Notes: a model not told the origin generated them from the letters alone. Shown: positions 6,810 through 15,743, counted from the first letter of the stretch. The stretch is DNA of 34,177 nt from an uncultured Clostridia bacterium (GCA_944386325.1 CALXAP010000020.1:1-34177); one strand, 5' to 3'. Numbers and translations: made by a program.

Positions 6810-8168
6810 TTATATATTTTTTACAATCTCATCAAACTTCATAGAATTTGATGCTTTTACTAATATAACATCTCCACCTTTCTTTAATATTTTAACCTTA
6901 TCAATTGCTTCTTGGTTATTCATACATTTATATACTTCTTTAAGTCCAAGTTCTATAGCCTTATCTGCCATATAACTTACATATTTTCCAACTGTTATTA
7001 ATATATCTACTTTATTTTCATATAATACATCTGCGACCTTCTCATGTAGCTCTTTAGAATAATCACCAAGTTCTAACATATCTCCTAAGACTGCAATTTT
7101 TCTATCACCACTAACTTTATTTAAATATTCTATAGAAGCTTTCAAAGAATCATAGCTTGAATTATATGCATCATTTATAATTTTAATGCCATCTTTTTCA
7201 ATAATCTCCATTCTTCTTTTTGTTAAAGATACATTTTTCAATCCATCAATCATATCATCTAAACTAATCCCTAGTTTATCCCCTACAGCAATTGCACATA
7301 AGCTATTATATATAAAAACTTTTCCTGGTAAATTTAAAGTAACCTTTTTATTATTAATAAAATATGTACTTATATTTTCACCTATATTAATATCATATGC
7401 AAAATAATCACTTTCATTCTCAATTCCATATGTTCGTATATTGTATTTTGTAACATTTTCATTTTTCCATTTATTTAATAAATCATTGTCATTATTAACA
7501 ATAATTAATCCATCTTTACTCATTCCATCTAAAATCTCTAATTTAGCTTTTAAAATATTTTCTCTAGAACCTAATATTCCAATATGTGATGTGCCAATAT
7601 TAGTAATTACTGCAATAGTAGGTTTGGCAATATTGCTTAATAAACTTATTTCTCCAAAATGATTCATTCCCATCTCTACAACCATTGCATCATGATCCTT
7701 CAATTTTAAAATAGTTAAAGGTAATCCAATATGGTTATTATTATTACCCTCAGTTTTTAATACATTATATTTGGTTGAGAGAACACTATAAATAATATCT
7801 TTAGTACTAGTTTTTCCTACACTACCTGTTACAGCAACAACTGGTATATCATATAAGCTTCTTTTATATTTTGCAATTTCTTGCAATGCTATTATAGTAT
7901 TATCAACTAATATAATATTATCATAATCTCTAATTTCATCTTCATTAACACTATTATCTAAAATACACGCTATGGCCCCTTTGTTTATTGCTTCTTTAAA
8001 ATACTTATTACCATCAAAATTTTCACCTTTTATACCTACATATACTTCTCCGCTTCTAATAGTTCTTGTATCTTTAGAAAAATCCTCAAGCTCTAAACTT
8101 TCATTACCTCTAAACATTTTACCATTACATACTCTTAAAACATCTGAGACAGTTATTTTTTTATTCAT
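6810..8168 (-). CDS. murF: UDP-N-acetylmuramoyl-tripeptide--D-Ala-D-Ala ligase
   Basis: MurF adds D-Ala-D-Ala to UDP-MurNAc-tripeptide in the cytoplasm. The Mur-ligase P-loop VVAVTGSVGKTSTKD (near 108-122), the metal-binding stretch VVEMGMNHFGEI, and ITNIGTSHIG are all present; 452 residues is typical. I place the start at ATG 8168 (MNKKITVSD) because AGGAG lies 8 nt upstream of it. An in-frame upstream ATG at 8186 has no such site. The downstream ddl supplies its substrate. Confidence 0.97.
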   Translation of the reverse strand: MNKKITVSDVLRVCNGKMFRGNESLELEDFSKDTRTIRSGEVYVGIKGENFDGNKYFKEAINKGAIACILDNSVNEDEIRDYDNIILVDNTIIALQEIAKYKRSLYDIPVVAVTGSVGKTSTKDIIYSVLSTKYNVLKTEGNNNNHIGLPLTILKLKDHDAMVVEMGMNHFGEISLLSNIAKPTIAVITNIGTSHIGILGSRENILKAKLEILDGMSKDGLIIVNNDNDLLNKWKNENVTKYNIRTYGIENESDYFAYDINIGENISTYFINNKKVTLNLPGKVFIYNSLCAIAVGDKLGISLDDMIDGLKNVSLTKRRMEIIEKDGIKIINDAYNSSYDSLKASIEYLNKVSGDRKIAVLGDMLELGDYSKELHEKVADVLYENKVDILITVGKYVSYMADKAIELGLKEVYKCMNNQEAIDKVKILKKGGDVILVKASNSMKFDEIVKNI

Positions 8169-8247
8169 ACACATTTCTCCTAACAAAATATATTTTGTCT
8201 ATTTTATACTATATATAGTTTTTTGGCAAATTATGATTTTAAATAAA

Positions 8248-8299
8248 AAAGTAAAAGTTGAAATACTATACTTTTACATAGTATTTCAACTTTTACTTT
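8248..8299 (-). terminator. Strong terminator of the MNT-HEPN operon
   Basis: A perfect 22-bp stem (8248-8269 with 8278-8299) has an 8-nt loop and, on the minus strand, a T-run after the stem. The stop codon and last codons of the HEPN gene lie inside the distal arm, so the terminator overlaps the coding end. Confidence 0.85.
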
Positions 8300-8690
8300 C
8301 TAAATATTTTTCAACTAAACTTATTAATTCTCTAGCTGTTTCTATTTGATTTTGTGTCTCTTCTGCATTTGGTTTATACTCATCATCATAATCACTATCT
8401 TCTCTAATAGATTTTGCTTGACTTATTTTTCTACTTATGTTTTTTGGAAATATTTCTGTCTTAATATAATGTTGATTAAAATAAGCAAGTACATCTTTAT
8501 GCCTTTTAAAATCTTTTTGTTCTAATGCTAATACTGCTCTAATTGCATGAAATATTGAATAATATGCTCTATTATTGGCATTTAAAAATCTATTATTTTT
8601 ATAATTAAACTCTGCATCTGACAAATCTTGTTTTGCTCTTTCTAATCTATATTTTGCGAATTTTTCTATTGTGAATTCATCTCTATCCAC
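8286..8690 (-). CDS. HEPN-domain protein, toxin partner of an MNT/HEPN pair
   Basis: About 134 residues, all-helical. The stretch NRAYYSIFHAIRAVLAL carries R-x6-H, fitting the RX4-6H motif of HEPN RNase toxins, followed by FKRHKDVLAYFNQHYIKT, typical of the HEPN family that pairs with minimal nucleotidyltransferases. I choose GTG at 8690, with AAGGAG 9 nt upstream; an upstream ATG at 8717 would start well inside the preceding gene. The GTG overlaps the end of the nucleotidyltransferase gene by 8 bp, indicating coupled translation. Whether this pair is a toxin-antitoxin or a housekeeping regulator is not decidable here. Confidence 0.8.
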   Translation of the reverse strand: MDRDEFTIEKFAKYRLERAKQDLSDAEFNYKNNRFLNANNRAYYSIFHAIRAVLALEQKDFKRHKDVLAYFNQHYIKTEIFPKNISRKISQAKSIREDSDYDDEYKPNAEETQNQIETARELISLVEKYLESKS

Positions 8691-9033
8691 ACAAAACCAC
8701 TCCTTCTTTTTGTACATTCATATAGAATGGTACAATCATTTTTCTTTGGTTATATTTATTTATATTTTTAACAATTGGAGACAACATTATATTAAAATTA
8801 TTATTCCACTCTATATCATAAGCATAATCCCATATCTTATCTCTATATTTAATTATTTCATCATCTGATAAATCTGTCAGTATCATAATATCAATATCTG
8901 AACTATCATTATAGTCTCCTCTTGCATAAGAGCCATACAATATAATTTTTTTAAGTCTTTCACCTAATATAGACTTAACACCTTTGATAAATTCTTGTAT
9001 TACATCATCTATTTGAGTTGGTAGATTTGCCAT
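8683..9033 (-). CDS. Minimal nucleotidyltransferase (MNT), antitoxin partner
   Basis: This 116-residue protein carries the pol-beta nucleotidyltransferase signature GSYARGDYNDSSDIDIMIL (about 43-61): Gly-Ser, then D-x-D. In MntA-HepT systems the MNT protein inactivates the HEPN toxin by adding AMP near the active-site Tyr. The HEPN partner here also has paired tyrosines in RAYYS. GAGGAGG lies 9 nt before the ATG. It is the first gene of a two-gene operon ending at the strong terminator at 8248-8299. Confidence 0.85.
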   Translation of the reverse strand: MANLPTQIDDVIQEFIKGVKSILGERLKKIILYGSYARGDYNDSSDIDIMILTDLSDDEIIKYRDKIWDYAYDIEWNNNFNIMLSPIVKNINKYNQRKMIVPFYMNVQKEGVVLCG

Positions 9034-9169
9034 ATCAGCATTCCTCCTCTCATTATTAACTGTTTATATTATAGCATATTATATTTTATTTTCCAATATT
9101 AGAAAAGTTAAATGTCTATATATATCTGTGACTTCCTATTGCAATAATTTTATTTTAGAACTTTTTTAA

Positions 9170-9195
9170 GTGAATGGTGAAAAGTGAATAGTTTA
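9170..9195. repeat. Fragment of the GTGAATAGTG-type repeat
   Basis: GTGAATGGTGAAAAGTGAAT appears just downstream of ypeB without a matching right arm: a partial copy of the family at 1011, 5341 and 13229. Confidence 0.45.
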
Positions 9196-9206
9196 TTCTA
9201 TTAACA

Positions 9207-10568
9207 TTACATAGTCAAAACTCCATTAGGTGTATCTTTAATAACTAAAATATCTTCTTCTTTTCCATTTTCAGCATTTATATATACTAAAAATTCATTT
9301 TCATTAACCTTCCCTTTAAACTCCCAACATAGTATTTCTGTATTCCATTTTGTAGGAATTACAGCCAAGCCTTCACTTTCAATTGTCAATTGTTTATTAA
9401 TAGTTTGTTTTGCAGTTTCTTTATCTATTTTTACATTATTTATATCTCTTATAACATGAGAATTTAAATAACCTGATGTTTCTAATCCTAAAACTTCTCC
9501 ATTATCAAGAGCCATTTTAACCTTTATTAAATCTGGATACATAATTACATCATCTTGGTTATAAGCATAATTTATTGTAATAATTCCATCTTGTATAATA
9601 TAATATGTGTCTTTCATATTAGGAAAACCTTTTTTTGTTAAATAATCCAATCCTATATTTTTTGCATCATCTGGTGAAATAGTTTCTGCAACTACATCTC
9701 TATTACAATTCATAGTAATTACATTTCCACCTTTTTTAGAAATAGAAATATATGAATATACATCATCACCATCTTTTAATTTAGCAGAAAAATCATATGC
9801 AGGTATTTTTCCATTTTCAATATATCCATTAGATGTAATCTCGTCTACTCTATCTCTTCCAATAAAATCTAATGCTATATTTTTAGCCTTCTCTTCATCT
9901 ATATCCTCTTTATCAACTAAGAACTTCATTTGTCCTTCATTTACATGCTCTGAATATGCACCATCATATATCAAGCCTGCATACTCCTCAAAACTTTTAT
10001 TTATATTACTAAAAATACCTTCATCAACATTACTAACTTGTTGTGCTAACTCTGGGGTATTATTCTTACTTATGTCACTCCATGATAATTTTCCATTAGA
10101 CATATCAAGTGACATTTGATTTAAATTATTTGCAAGTTCTATACTATAATCATGTAAATCTTTCAAATTATTTAAATCTTCTTGACTTAATTGTTCATTA
10201 TTAATATTTTTTCTTGACAAAGAATAACTATAATCACTTACCTGATTTAGAAATTTTTGTGTATTTAAAAGTTCATTTGTTTGTATTGGTAATTGAGATA
10301 AATAGCTACTTGCTAAATTTGCTTCTCTCCATACATTTGTTAAAGTCTCTGCACCATGTTCTGGAGAAGTAGAAATTAAAGATTTAGCTAAATAATTTTC
10401 AACATTTTGAACATAATCAACTAATTCATAAAAAGCCATATTGTAGCCATTTTCAGTTGCCAAAGTATACTCCTTTTGTTTATTATACATTCCTATACCA
10501 AGTGCAATACATGCAACAACTAATAAAGCAATTGCCACATATAAATAATTCACCTTTTTCTTTTCCAT
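9207..10568 (-). CDS. ypeB: Spore germination protein YpeB
   Basis: YpeB is needed to hold the cortex-lytic enzyme SleB in the spore and to restrain it until germination. The 453-residue protein has an N-terminal membrane anchor (VNYLYVAIALLVVACIALGI), a helical region with NGYNMAFYELVDYVQNVENYL, and C-terminal PepSY-like repeats ending NGKEEDILVIKDTPNGVLTM. I start at ATG 10568 (MEKKKVNY), because GGAGG lies just upstream and overlaps an earlier in-frame ATG at 10580. It follows sleB with an 18-nt gap, the usual sleB-ypeB operon, so the organism forms endospores. Confidence 0.95.
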   Translation of the reverse strand: MEKKKVNYLYVAIALLVVACIALGIGMYNKQKEYTLATENGYNMAFYELVDYVQNVENYLAKSLISTSPEHGAETLTNVWREANLASSYLSQLPIQTNELLNTQKFLNQVSDYSYSLSRKNINNEQLSQEDLNNLKDLHDYSIELANNLNQMSLDMSNGKLSWSDISKNNTPELAQQVSNVDEGIFSNINKSFEEYAGLIYDGAYSEHVNEGQMKFLVDKEDIDEEKAKNIALDFIGRDRVDEITSNGYIENGKIPAYDFSAKLKDGDDVYSYISISKKGGNVITMNCNRDVVAETISPDDAKNIGLDYLTKKGFPNMKDTYYIIQDGIITINYAYNQDDVIMYPDLIKVKMALDNGEVLGLETSGYLNSHVIRDINNVKIDKETAKQTINKQLTIESEGLAVIPTKWNTEILCWEFKGKVNENEFLVYINAENGKEEDILVIKDTPNGVLTM

Positions 10569-10586
10569 AAAAACCTCCATTATTAA

Positions 10587-11060
10587 TTATTTACAAAAAT
10601 GATGTTTTCCAATTGTTTTTACAATTGTTCTTGACCATATCCACTTACTAGTAGCAGTATCTGGATTAAAATAATATATACAACCATTTGTAGGATCCCA
10701 TCCATTTAAAGCATCTTGAGCTGCTTTATATACAGTAGAATTTTCGCTTATAGGTTCATTTATTTGTCCGTCATCAACAGCAGTAAAAGCACCTTTTTCA
10801 TAAATTACACCTGCTATAGTATTTGGAAAGCTAGAATGTTTCACTCTATTTAAAATAACAGCACCAACTGCAACTTGTCCTTCATAAGGTTCTCCTCTTG
10901 CTTCACCATTTATTGCTCGAGCCATAAGTTGTAAATCTGAATTTGAATAACTTGATTTTGCAGCATAAATTGTACTATTATTTTTTTCACTTGGTACAAA
11001 AATTTGAACACTTATAAACAATATCATTAAAATTAATATTATACATATAAATTTTCTCAT
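10587..11060 (-). CDS. sleB: Spore cortex-lytic enzyme, SleB/Hydrolase_2 family
   Basis: SleB is a lytic transglycosylase acting on muramic-delta-lactam cortex peptidoglycan during germination. This copy has a signal segment (MRKFICIILILMILFISVQI) and then the catalytic domain: LMARAINGEARGEPYEGQVA (catalytic Glu in GEARGE), VGAVILNRVKHSSFPNTI, and GCIYYFNPDTATSKWIW. The N-terminal peptidoglycan-binding domain of Bacillus SleB is missing, so this is the short form common in Clostridia, like CwlJ/SleB catalytic domains. Start at ATG 11060, with GGAGG 5 nt upstream; an earlier ATG at 11072 overlaps that site. First gene of the operon with ypeB. Confidence 0.93.
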   Translation of the reverse strand: MRKFICIILILMILFISVQIFVPSEKNNSTIYAAKSSYSNSDLQLMARAINGEARGEPYEGQVAVGAVILNRVKHSSFPNTIAGVIYEKGAFTAVDDGQINEPISENSTVYKAAQDALNGWDPTNGCIYYFNPDTATSKWIWSRTIVKTIGKHHFCK

Positions 11061-11120
11061 CTCATCCTCCATTTAATTATTTTCTCATTATGTTATTATT
11101 CACAGCTATAATTCATATAT

Positions 11121-11173
11121 TCAATTTTTAAGAAATCCCTCCGTAATTCAGGCGAACAATGTTCGCCCCTACG
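11121..11173. repeat. GGGCGAAC-type interspersed palindrome, copy 4
   Basis: GGCGAACAATGTTCGCC with flanks TCAATTTTTAAGAAA and CCTACGG. It lies 38 bp upstream of the full MITE-like element at 11211-11411, as copy 5 does before the second full element. Confidence 0.75.
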
Positions 11174-11210
11174 GCTATTTTATTAGATTTTATAGATATT
11201 TGTTTTTATA

Positions 11211-11411
11211 GATTTTGATATAATAATATTGAATAAATTTTGAATGCGATTGGAGATGTTTATAGAATTTGTTATATAATTTAATGAGGAATGTTCATGG
11301 GCAAAATCTCTGATTTTGAGCCTGAATGAAAGAGGCTCATTAAATTATTTTACAAATTCTTAAATATCGTATTAAGCCGAAAAATTTATGAAAGATTATT
11401 ATATCAAAATC
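11211..11411. mobile_element. MITE-like element, full copy A (201 bp)
   Basis: The left end GATTTTGATATAATAA is repeated perfectly inverted at the right end (11396-11411), and the homology continues imperfectly for about 30 bp (AATAAATTTT with TTTATGAAA). The internal part has a second hairpin, TTTAATGAGgaatg...ctCATTAAA, with GGCAAAATC in between. No open frame is present. About 90% of bases match copy B at 15828-16028. It fits a non-autonomous element moved by an unseen transposase. Confidence 0.75.
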
Positions 11412-11542
11412 ATATAGCTGTAAATTGTAACACTCATATAAATAGTTTGCATTTTTTTTTGTAAAATATACTTCTTTTGTTATGTTTTATGATATAATAT
11501 GAGCAAATTTTTAGAGTATAAATTGCTCAACTGGAGGTAAAT

Positions 11543-12667
11543 GTGAAAAAAATTCTTATCTTTTATGGTTCTTATGGTGCAGGTCATTTTTCTGCTGCAA
11601 GATCTATAAAAGAATATATAGATTTAAATTATAAAAACTGTGAAACAAAAATTGTAGATTCAATTGATTATATAAATAAATTTTTTAATAAAATATCTGT
11701 AAAAACATATGATCATCTTTCTATGAAAGCACCTTGGGCATGGAAAAGAGTTTATTATGATTCTGAAAAATGGCCTATTAAAAATATTAGTAAAAGAACA
11801 AATCAACTATTTTCAATAAAATTATATAAACTAATTTCTGCATATAATCCAGACATAATAATATCAACACACTTTTTTCCATCACAAATGTGTTGTGTAT
11901 TAAAGAAAAAAGGAAAAATAAATTGTAAATTAGCAACAGTTCTTACAGATTATGCTCCACATGGTCAATGGCTTATATATCATGAATATGTTGATTACTT
12001 TTTTGTAGCACATAAGGGAATGGTAGATTATCTATCTCAAAGTGGTATAGAAAAAAGCAAAATATATGCAACAGGTATACCATTATCTAATAAATTTTTA
12101 CAAAATTATAACAAAGAAAATATATTAAAAGAATTCAATTTACAACCAAATAAAACAACAGTATTATTTTTTGCTGGTGGAAGTTCTCATTTAGCAAGAG
12201 GAACAAGTAGTGATATTTTTAAATCATTTATAAATTTATTTCCAAACATACAAATGTTAACAATCACTGGTAAAAGTGAAAAGTTAAAAAAAGAATTTGA
12301 TGAATTAGTTATGTATAATCATAAAGAGGATAATATAAAAGTACTAAATTTCACAAATCAAGTTCCACAACTTATGAGTGTATCTGATTTGGTAATAACT
12401 AAACCTGGAGGCCTTACAACAACAGAAAGTCTAGCATCTGGCTTGCCAATTATAATAATAGATCCTATTCCTGGGCAAGAAGAAGAAAATGCTAATTTCT
12501 TAGAAAAAAATGGTGTTGCTATATGGCTTAAAAAAGAAGACAATATAGAAAAAGTTTTATCTGATTTATTTTCTTCACCTAATAAAATAAAAGAAATGAA
12601 AATAAAAGCTAGACTTCTTGCTAAAAAGAACTCTACAAAAGATATTTGTAAAATTTTATTATCTTAG
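11543..12667 (+). CDS. UgtP/MGDG-synthase-like glycolipid glycosyltransferase
   Basis: 374 residues of the GT28 type that transfers sugar from a UDP-sugar to diacylglycerol at the inner membrane face. The N-terminus FYGSYGAGHFSAARSIKEYI matches the MGDG-synthase N-terminal domain (glycine-rich loop plus GH). The C-terminal half has VLFFAGGSSHLARG and the donor-binding stretch KPGGLTTTESLASGLPIIII with PGQEEENANFL. These support membrane glycolipid synthesis, and a spore or envelope function is possible. The start is GTG at 11543 with GGAGG 5 nt upstream. A TATAAT-like element lies at 11493-11498. It is followed by the DUF4364 gene after 20 nt. Confidence 0.88.
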   Translation: MKKILIFYGSYGAGHFSAARSIKEYIDLNYKNCETKIVDSIDYINKFFNKISVKTYDHLSMKAPWAWKRVYYDSEKWPIKNISKRTNQLFSIKLYKLISAYNPDIIISTHFFPSQMCCVLKKKGKINCKLATVLTDYAPHGQWLIYHEYVDYFFVAHKGMVDYLSQSGIEKSKIYATGIPLSNKFLQNYNKENILKEFNLQPNKTTVLFFAGGSSHLARGTSSDIFKSFINLFPNIQMLTITGKSEKLKKEFDELVMYNHKEDNIKVLNFTNQVPQLMSVSDLVITKPGGLTTTESLASGLPIIIIDPIPGQEEENANFLEKNGVAIWLKKEDNIEKVLSDLFSSPNKIKEMKIKARLLAKKNSTKDICKILLS

Positions 12668-12687
12668 TTTTTAAGGAGGCATACTTT

Positions 12688-13224
12688 ATGAAATTATCTT
12701 CTAGCAATGAAATTTTAGCAGAAAGTAAAGTACTGATACTATATATTTTAAATAATATTACAAGACCTATTTCTGAAAACAATCTTTTAAAAATAGTAGT
12801 AAACTGTTCTGATATGAATTACTTTTACTTTCAGCAATTCTTACTAGATTTATTAAAAGATCAATACATTGAAAAATGCGAAGATGATGACTTAATATTA
12901 TATATAATAACAGATACAGGTAGAAAGATTTTAGAATTAACAAATCATATATTACCTGGTATATTAAAATTAAAACTTGATACATGTATAAAGGAATTTA
13001 AAGATGCTATAAATAGAAATGAATTTTCTATTGTTGCAGATTTTACCCCAGAGGGAAAAGACAACTTCTTTGTAGATTGCAAAATTGTAGAAAATAATAA
13101 AATTATATTTAGTATACGTATTTTTGCAGGTTCTAGAGAACAGGCAAAAATTATATGTGATAATTGGAAACATAATGCTCAAACATTATATCCACAATTT
13201 TTAGAATTATTAAGAGGAAAGTAA
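12688..13224 (+). CDS. DUF4364 family protein
   Basis: 178 residues. The N-terminal half reads as a winged-helix module (LILYILNNITRPISENNLLKIV, then FYFQQFLLDLLKDQYIEK and a beta-hairpin DLILYIITDTGRKILEL). The C-terminal half (DFTPEGKDNFFVDCKIVENNKIIFSIRIFAGSREQAKIICDNWK in pattern) is characteristic of the Clostridia DUF4364 family. That suggests a DNA-binding or ligand-sensing regulator, but no function is established. AAGGAGG lies 8-9 nt upstream. It is probably co-transcribed with the glycosyltransferase at 11543-12667, since the gap is short and same-strand. Confidence 0.8.
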   Translation: MKLSSSNEILAESKVLILYILNNITRPISENNLLKIVVNCSDMNYFYFQQFLLDLLKDQYIEKCEDDDLILYIITDTGRKILELTNHILPGILKLKLDTCIKEFKDAINRNEFSIVADFTPEGKDNFFVDCKIVENNKIIFSIRIFAGSREQAKIICDNWKHNAQTLYPQFLELLRGK

Positions 13225-13228
13225 ATGT

Positions 13229-13326
13229 GTGACCTTTGGTCGCAGTGAATAATGAATAGTGAATGGTGAATAGCGAATAATTTTTTGCATTATTCACTGT
13301 TCACTATTCATCATTCACTATTCATT
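13229..13326. repeat. Long inverted repeat of the GTGAATAGTG family
   Basis: A short hairpin (GTGACCTTTGGTCGC) is followed by about 37 bp (starting GTGAATAATGAATAGTGAAT) that fold back nearly perfectly on 13289-13325 (ATTATTCACTGTTCACTATT and onward) around TTTTTTGC. It lies between the convergent ends of the DUF4364 gene and rsmA and may also act as a terminator for both. Best-preserved copy of the family. Confidence 0.7.
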
Positions 13327-13363
13327 ACAACTAAAAGTTGCGCATTTAACTGAATTTTTCTTG

Positions 13364-14230
13364 CTAATTACATAGTTTATCGCTTAATTGTGCAAATTGT
13401 TCTAGTGTTAATTTTTCTCCCCTTATATTTTTATCTATATTTAACTTTTCTAATATATCTTCTAGTTTTTCTTTATTATCTATAACTTTTCCATTTATTA
13501 ATGCATTAACAAGTGTTTTTCTTCTTTGCATAAATGCTACTTTAATAATCTTAAACATATAATTTGGATTTTTAACATTTATATATTTTTCCTTTAATAT
13601 ATCTAATCTTATAACTTCAGATTGTACTTCTGGTTCTGGTATAAATGAATTTTTGTCTACTTCTATTATACTATTTGGATTTGTATAATAATGTATACCA
13701 TATGTAATAGCTCCAGATAAATCACTTCCAGGCTCTGCACATATCCTTTGTGCAACTTCTTTTTGTATCATTATTGTAATACTTTCGATATCCAACTCAT
13801 CTTCTAATAATTTCATAATAATTGGTGTTGTAATATAATATGGTAAATTCGCTACTATTTTTGCATTATTTATATTATTGTTTTCCTTTTCTTTTTTTAT
13901 TAAATTTCCTATATCTACTTTTAGTACATCATCATTTATTATTTCTATATTATTATATAAAGAAAATCTATCATTTAAAATATTAATCATTCTCTTATCT
14001 AATTCTATACATATAACTTTACCAGCTTTTTCTACTAATTTACTAGTTAATGTACCAAGACCTGGACCTATTTCAATTATCAAATCCTCTTTTGTTATTT
14101 CTGCTGAATTAATAATTGTATCTACAACATCTTCATTTATCAAAAAATTTTGACCAAGTTTTTTATTTGCAAAAATGTTGTACTTTTTCATAATAAACTT
14201 TGTCTCATTATATAAATTCATTTTGTTCAT
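13364..14230 (-). CDS. rsmA: 16S rRNA dimethyladenosine transferase
   Basis: RsmA (KsgA) dimethylates two adjacent adenines near the 3' end of 16S rRNA during 30S assembly. The 288-residue protein has the family N-terminus KKLGQNFLINEDVVDTII, the SAM-binding loop IEIGPGLGTLT, IELDKRM, and the catalytic motif IVANLPYYITTPI, then FIPEPEVQSEVIRL and the C-terminal FMQRRKTLVNAL. GGAG lies 13 nt before the ATG at 14230, which is long, so the exact start is uncertain; no better start is visible downstream before the conserved N-terminus. Confidence 0.97.
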   Translation of the reverse strand: MNKMNLYNETKFIMKKYNIFANKKLGQNFLINEDVVDTIINSAEITKEDLIIEIGPGLGTLTSKLVEKAGKVICIELDKRMINILNDRFSLYNNIEIINDDVLKVDIGNLIKKEKENNNINNAKIVANLPYYITTPIIMKLLEDELDIESITIMIQKEVAQRICAEPGSDLSGAITYGIHYYTNPNSIIEVDKNSFIPEPEVQSEVIRLDILKEKYINVKNPNYMFKIIKVAFMQRRKTLVNALINGKVIDNKEKLEDILEKLNIDKNIRGEKLTLEQFAQLSDKLCN

Positions 14231-14313
14231 AAATAATATTTATCTCCTTTATTAGTATTTAAATATTTCCGTTACATTTTAACATGTTTTTATTAATATT
14301 TCTATAATTTAAA

Positions 14314-14344
14314 AAACTATAACTAAATTAATTAGCTATAGTTT
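14314..14344 (-). terminator. Terminator after the unknown paralogue cluster
   Basis: AAACTATAACTAA (14314-14326) pairs with TTAGCTATAGTTT (14332-14344); on the minus strand the single mismatch becomes a G-U pair and a T-run follows. It lies directly downstream of the small basic protein gene ending at 14353. Confidence 0.65.
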
Positions 14345-14352
14345 GTTAAAAT

Positions 14353-14706
14353 CTATTTTTTATTCGTGTTCATTGATTTTTTAATGAATATATACAATTT
14401 TATTAAAACTTTCATTTTAATATTATTGTTGAATAGAAATTCATTAGTATACCCCATTGCTCTGGGATTTCTTGAATTCATTTTTATTTTAGTAACATCT
14501 TTATTCAATGTTAATGTATCATATCGTTGTGAAATCTCTATAGTTTTATTATCTATAAATCTTTCACTTTGTATATTATTTTTCCTAAATATTCCTTGTA
14601 CTCTCCTTTTGTCTCTATTAATGCATTGTCTCAATACTTCCTGTCTCAAAAGTTCATAAATTATACTACTTACATACCGAAAAAAACTTAATTTAAATTC
14701 TTTCAC
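14353..14706 (-). CDS. Small basic hypothetical protein
   Basis: About 117 residues, rich in Lys, Arg and Asn, with an N-terminal stretch FRYVSSIIYELLRQEVLRQ and a C-terminal hydrophobic-basic end (KVLIKLYIFIKKS). I do not recognise a family. I place the start at GTG 14706, 10 nt after AAGGAG and just past the stop of the upstream 302-residue gene. A GTG at 14715 is also open but lies only about 2 nt after that site. Context links it to the unknown protein at 14708-15616 (same strand, near-overlap), so the two are probably translated together. Confidence 0.55.
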   Translation of the reverse strand: MKEFKLSFFRYVSSIIYELLRQEVLRQCINRDKRRVQGIFRKNNIQSERFIDNKTIEISQRYDTLTLNKDVTKIKMNSRNPRAMGYTNEFLFNNNIKMKVLIKLYIFIKKSMNTNKK

Positions 14707-14707
14707 A

Positions 14708-15616
14708 TTAAACACTCTCCTTATAATCCATTAACAAATTATATTTCATAAGAATACATGTTTCAAAATTATATTCTTCTTCAGAGCCTATGACTTCATC
14801 AATTACATTGCAAATTGCAATTTTTATTGATTTTTCATTAAGTTTAATCCTACAATAATTATTTTTTCCATCGTTTTTCTTGATTATTATTTTTGCTAAA
14901 CTTCTACCATCTACTCTACACATTTTATATTTTCTTAATGCATCATATACATCAGAAAAATTATATTTTTTTTCCAAACTATTAAAAAAATTCGAGTCAA
15001 TTGGTAATAAAGTATGACATTTAATATTAATTTTTTTCCCTCGATTATATATACTTATATTATTTAAGTATATATTATCACTTTCTTCTCTTTCATTTAC
15101 TATATTAATACTATATACCTTTTCTCCAATTTTTTTATTAATTTTTATGACATGTTTTTTTAAGAAGTTTTTTTCTTTTTCTACAAATATCTTTTCATGT
15201 TTTAACTCGATAACTTTTAATGTCTGTAATTTGTAGATATTTTCATTTTTACTTTCTAATTTTTGTGTAATTTTTTCTTCTAATTTTATCATATTAACAA
15301 TCAAATAGATTAATATGCTATATTTTAAAGAAGTATTTGCACATACTGCTTTTGCATCTTCTCTAATTTTATAACATAACTTACCTTGATGTAGATGGAA
15401 AAAATGAACAGCACCTGCCAATTTAATAATTATTTCTCTTGAATAGGGCTCAATCGCTTCTATATAATCTGCTATCTTTATGCCATCAGCAAACACTTTT
15501 GGAAAATAATATGATGTTTTTTGTGTTACTAAAAATAATACCTCCTCAACTAATTCTTTATCTAAAAATTCTCTAAATCTCCGACATTTTTTTAACATTG
15601 CGATTAAAATATTCAT
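14708..15616 (-). CDS. Unknown protein, paralogue A (302 residues)
   Basis: No family recognised. It is paralogous to the gene at 16085-17017: both begin M-x-ILI, share YIEAIEPYSREIII/YIESIKPYSKVLIY near residue 50-65, and share HTLLPIDSNFFNSLEKKYNF/YTLNPVDFRFVEMLQGDYSY near 205-225, then the same secondary pattern. The central part is helical and lysine-rich (KLEEKITQKLESKNENIYKL). No signal peptide or clear enzymatic motif is visible. GGGGGT lies 8 nt before ATG. The small basic gene at 14353 follows directly. Confidence 0.65.
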   Translation of the reverse strand: MNILIAMLKKCRRFREFLDKELVEEVLFLVTQKTSYYFPKVFADGIKIADYIEAIEPYSREIIIKLAGAVHFFHLHQGKLCYKIREDAKAVCANTSLKYSILIYLIVNMIKLEEKITQKLESKNENIYKLQTLKVIELKHEKIFVEKEKNFLKKHVIKINKKIGEKVYSINIVNEREESDNIYLNNISIYNRGKKINIKCHTLLPIDSNFFNSLEKKYNFSDVYDALRKYKMCRVDGRSLAKIIIKKNDGKNNYCRIKLNEKSIKIAICNVIDEVIGSEEEYNFETCILMKYNLLMDYKESV

Positions 15617-15743
15617 TTTAATCTACCCCCTTCAAATATTTGCTAAATAATTATAGCACATGTAGGGTTTATTGTAAACTAGTAATTTCTTAATTTTCAA
15701 GGTAAAACCACAATTATTCATATATATAATTAATATGATAGAT

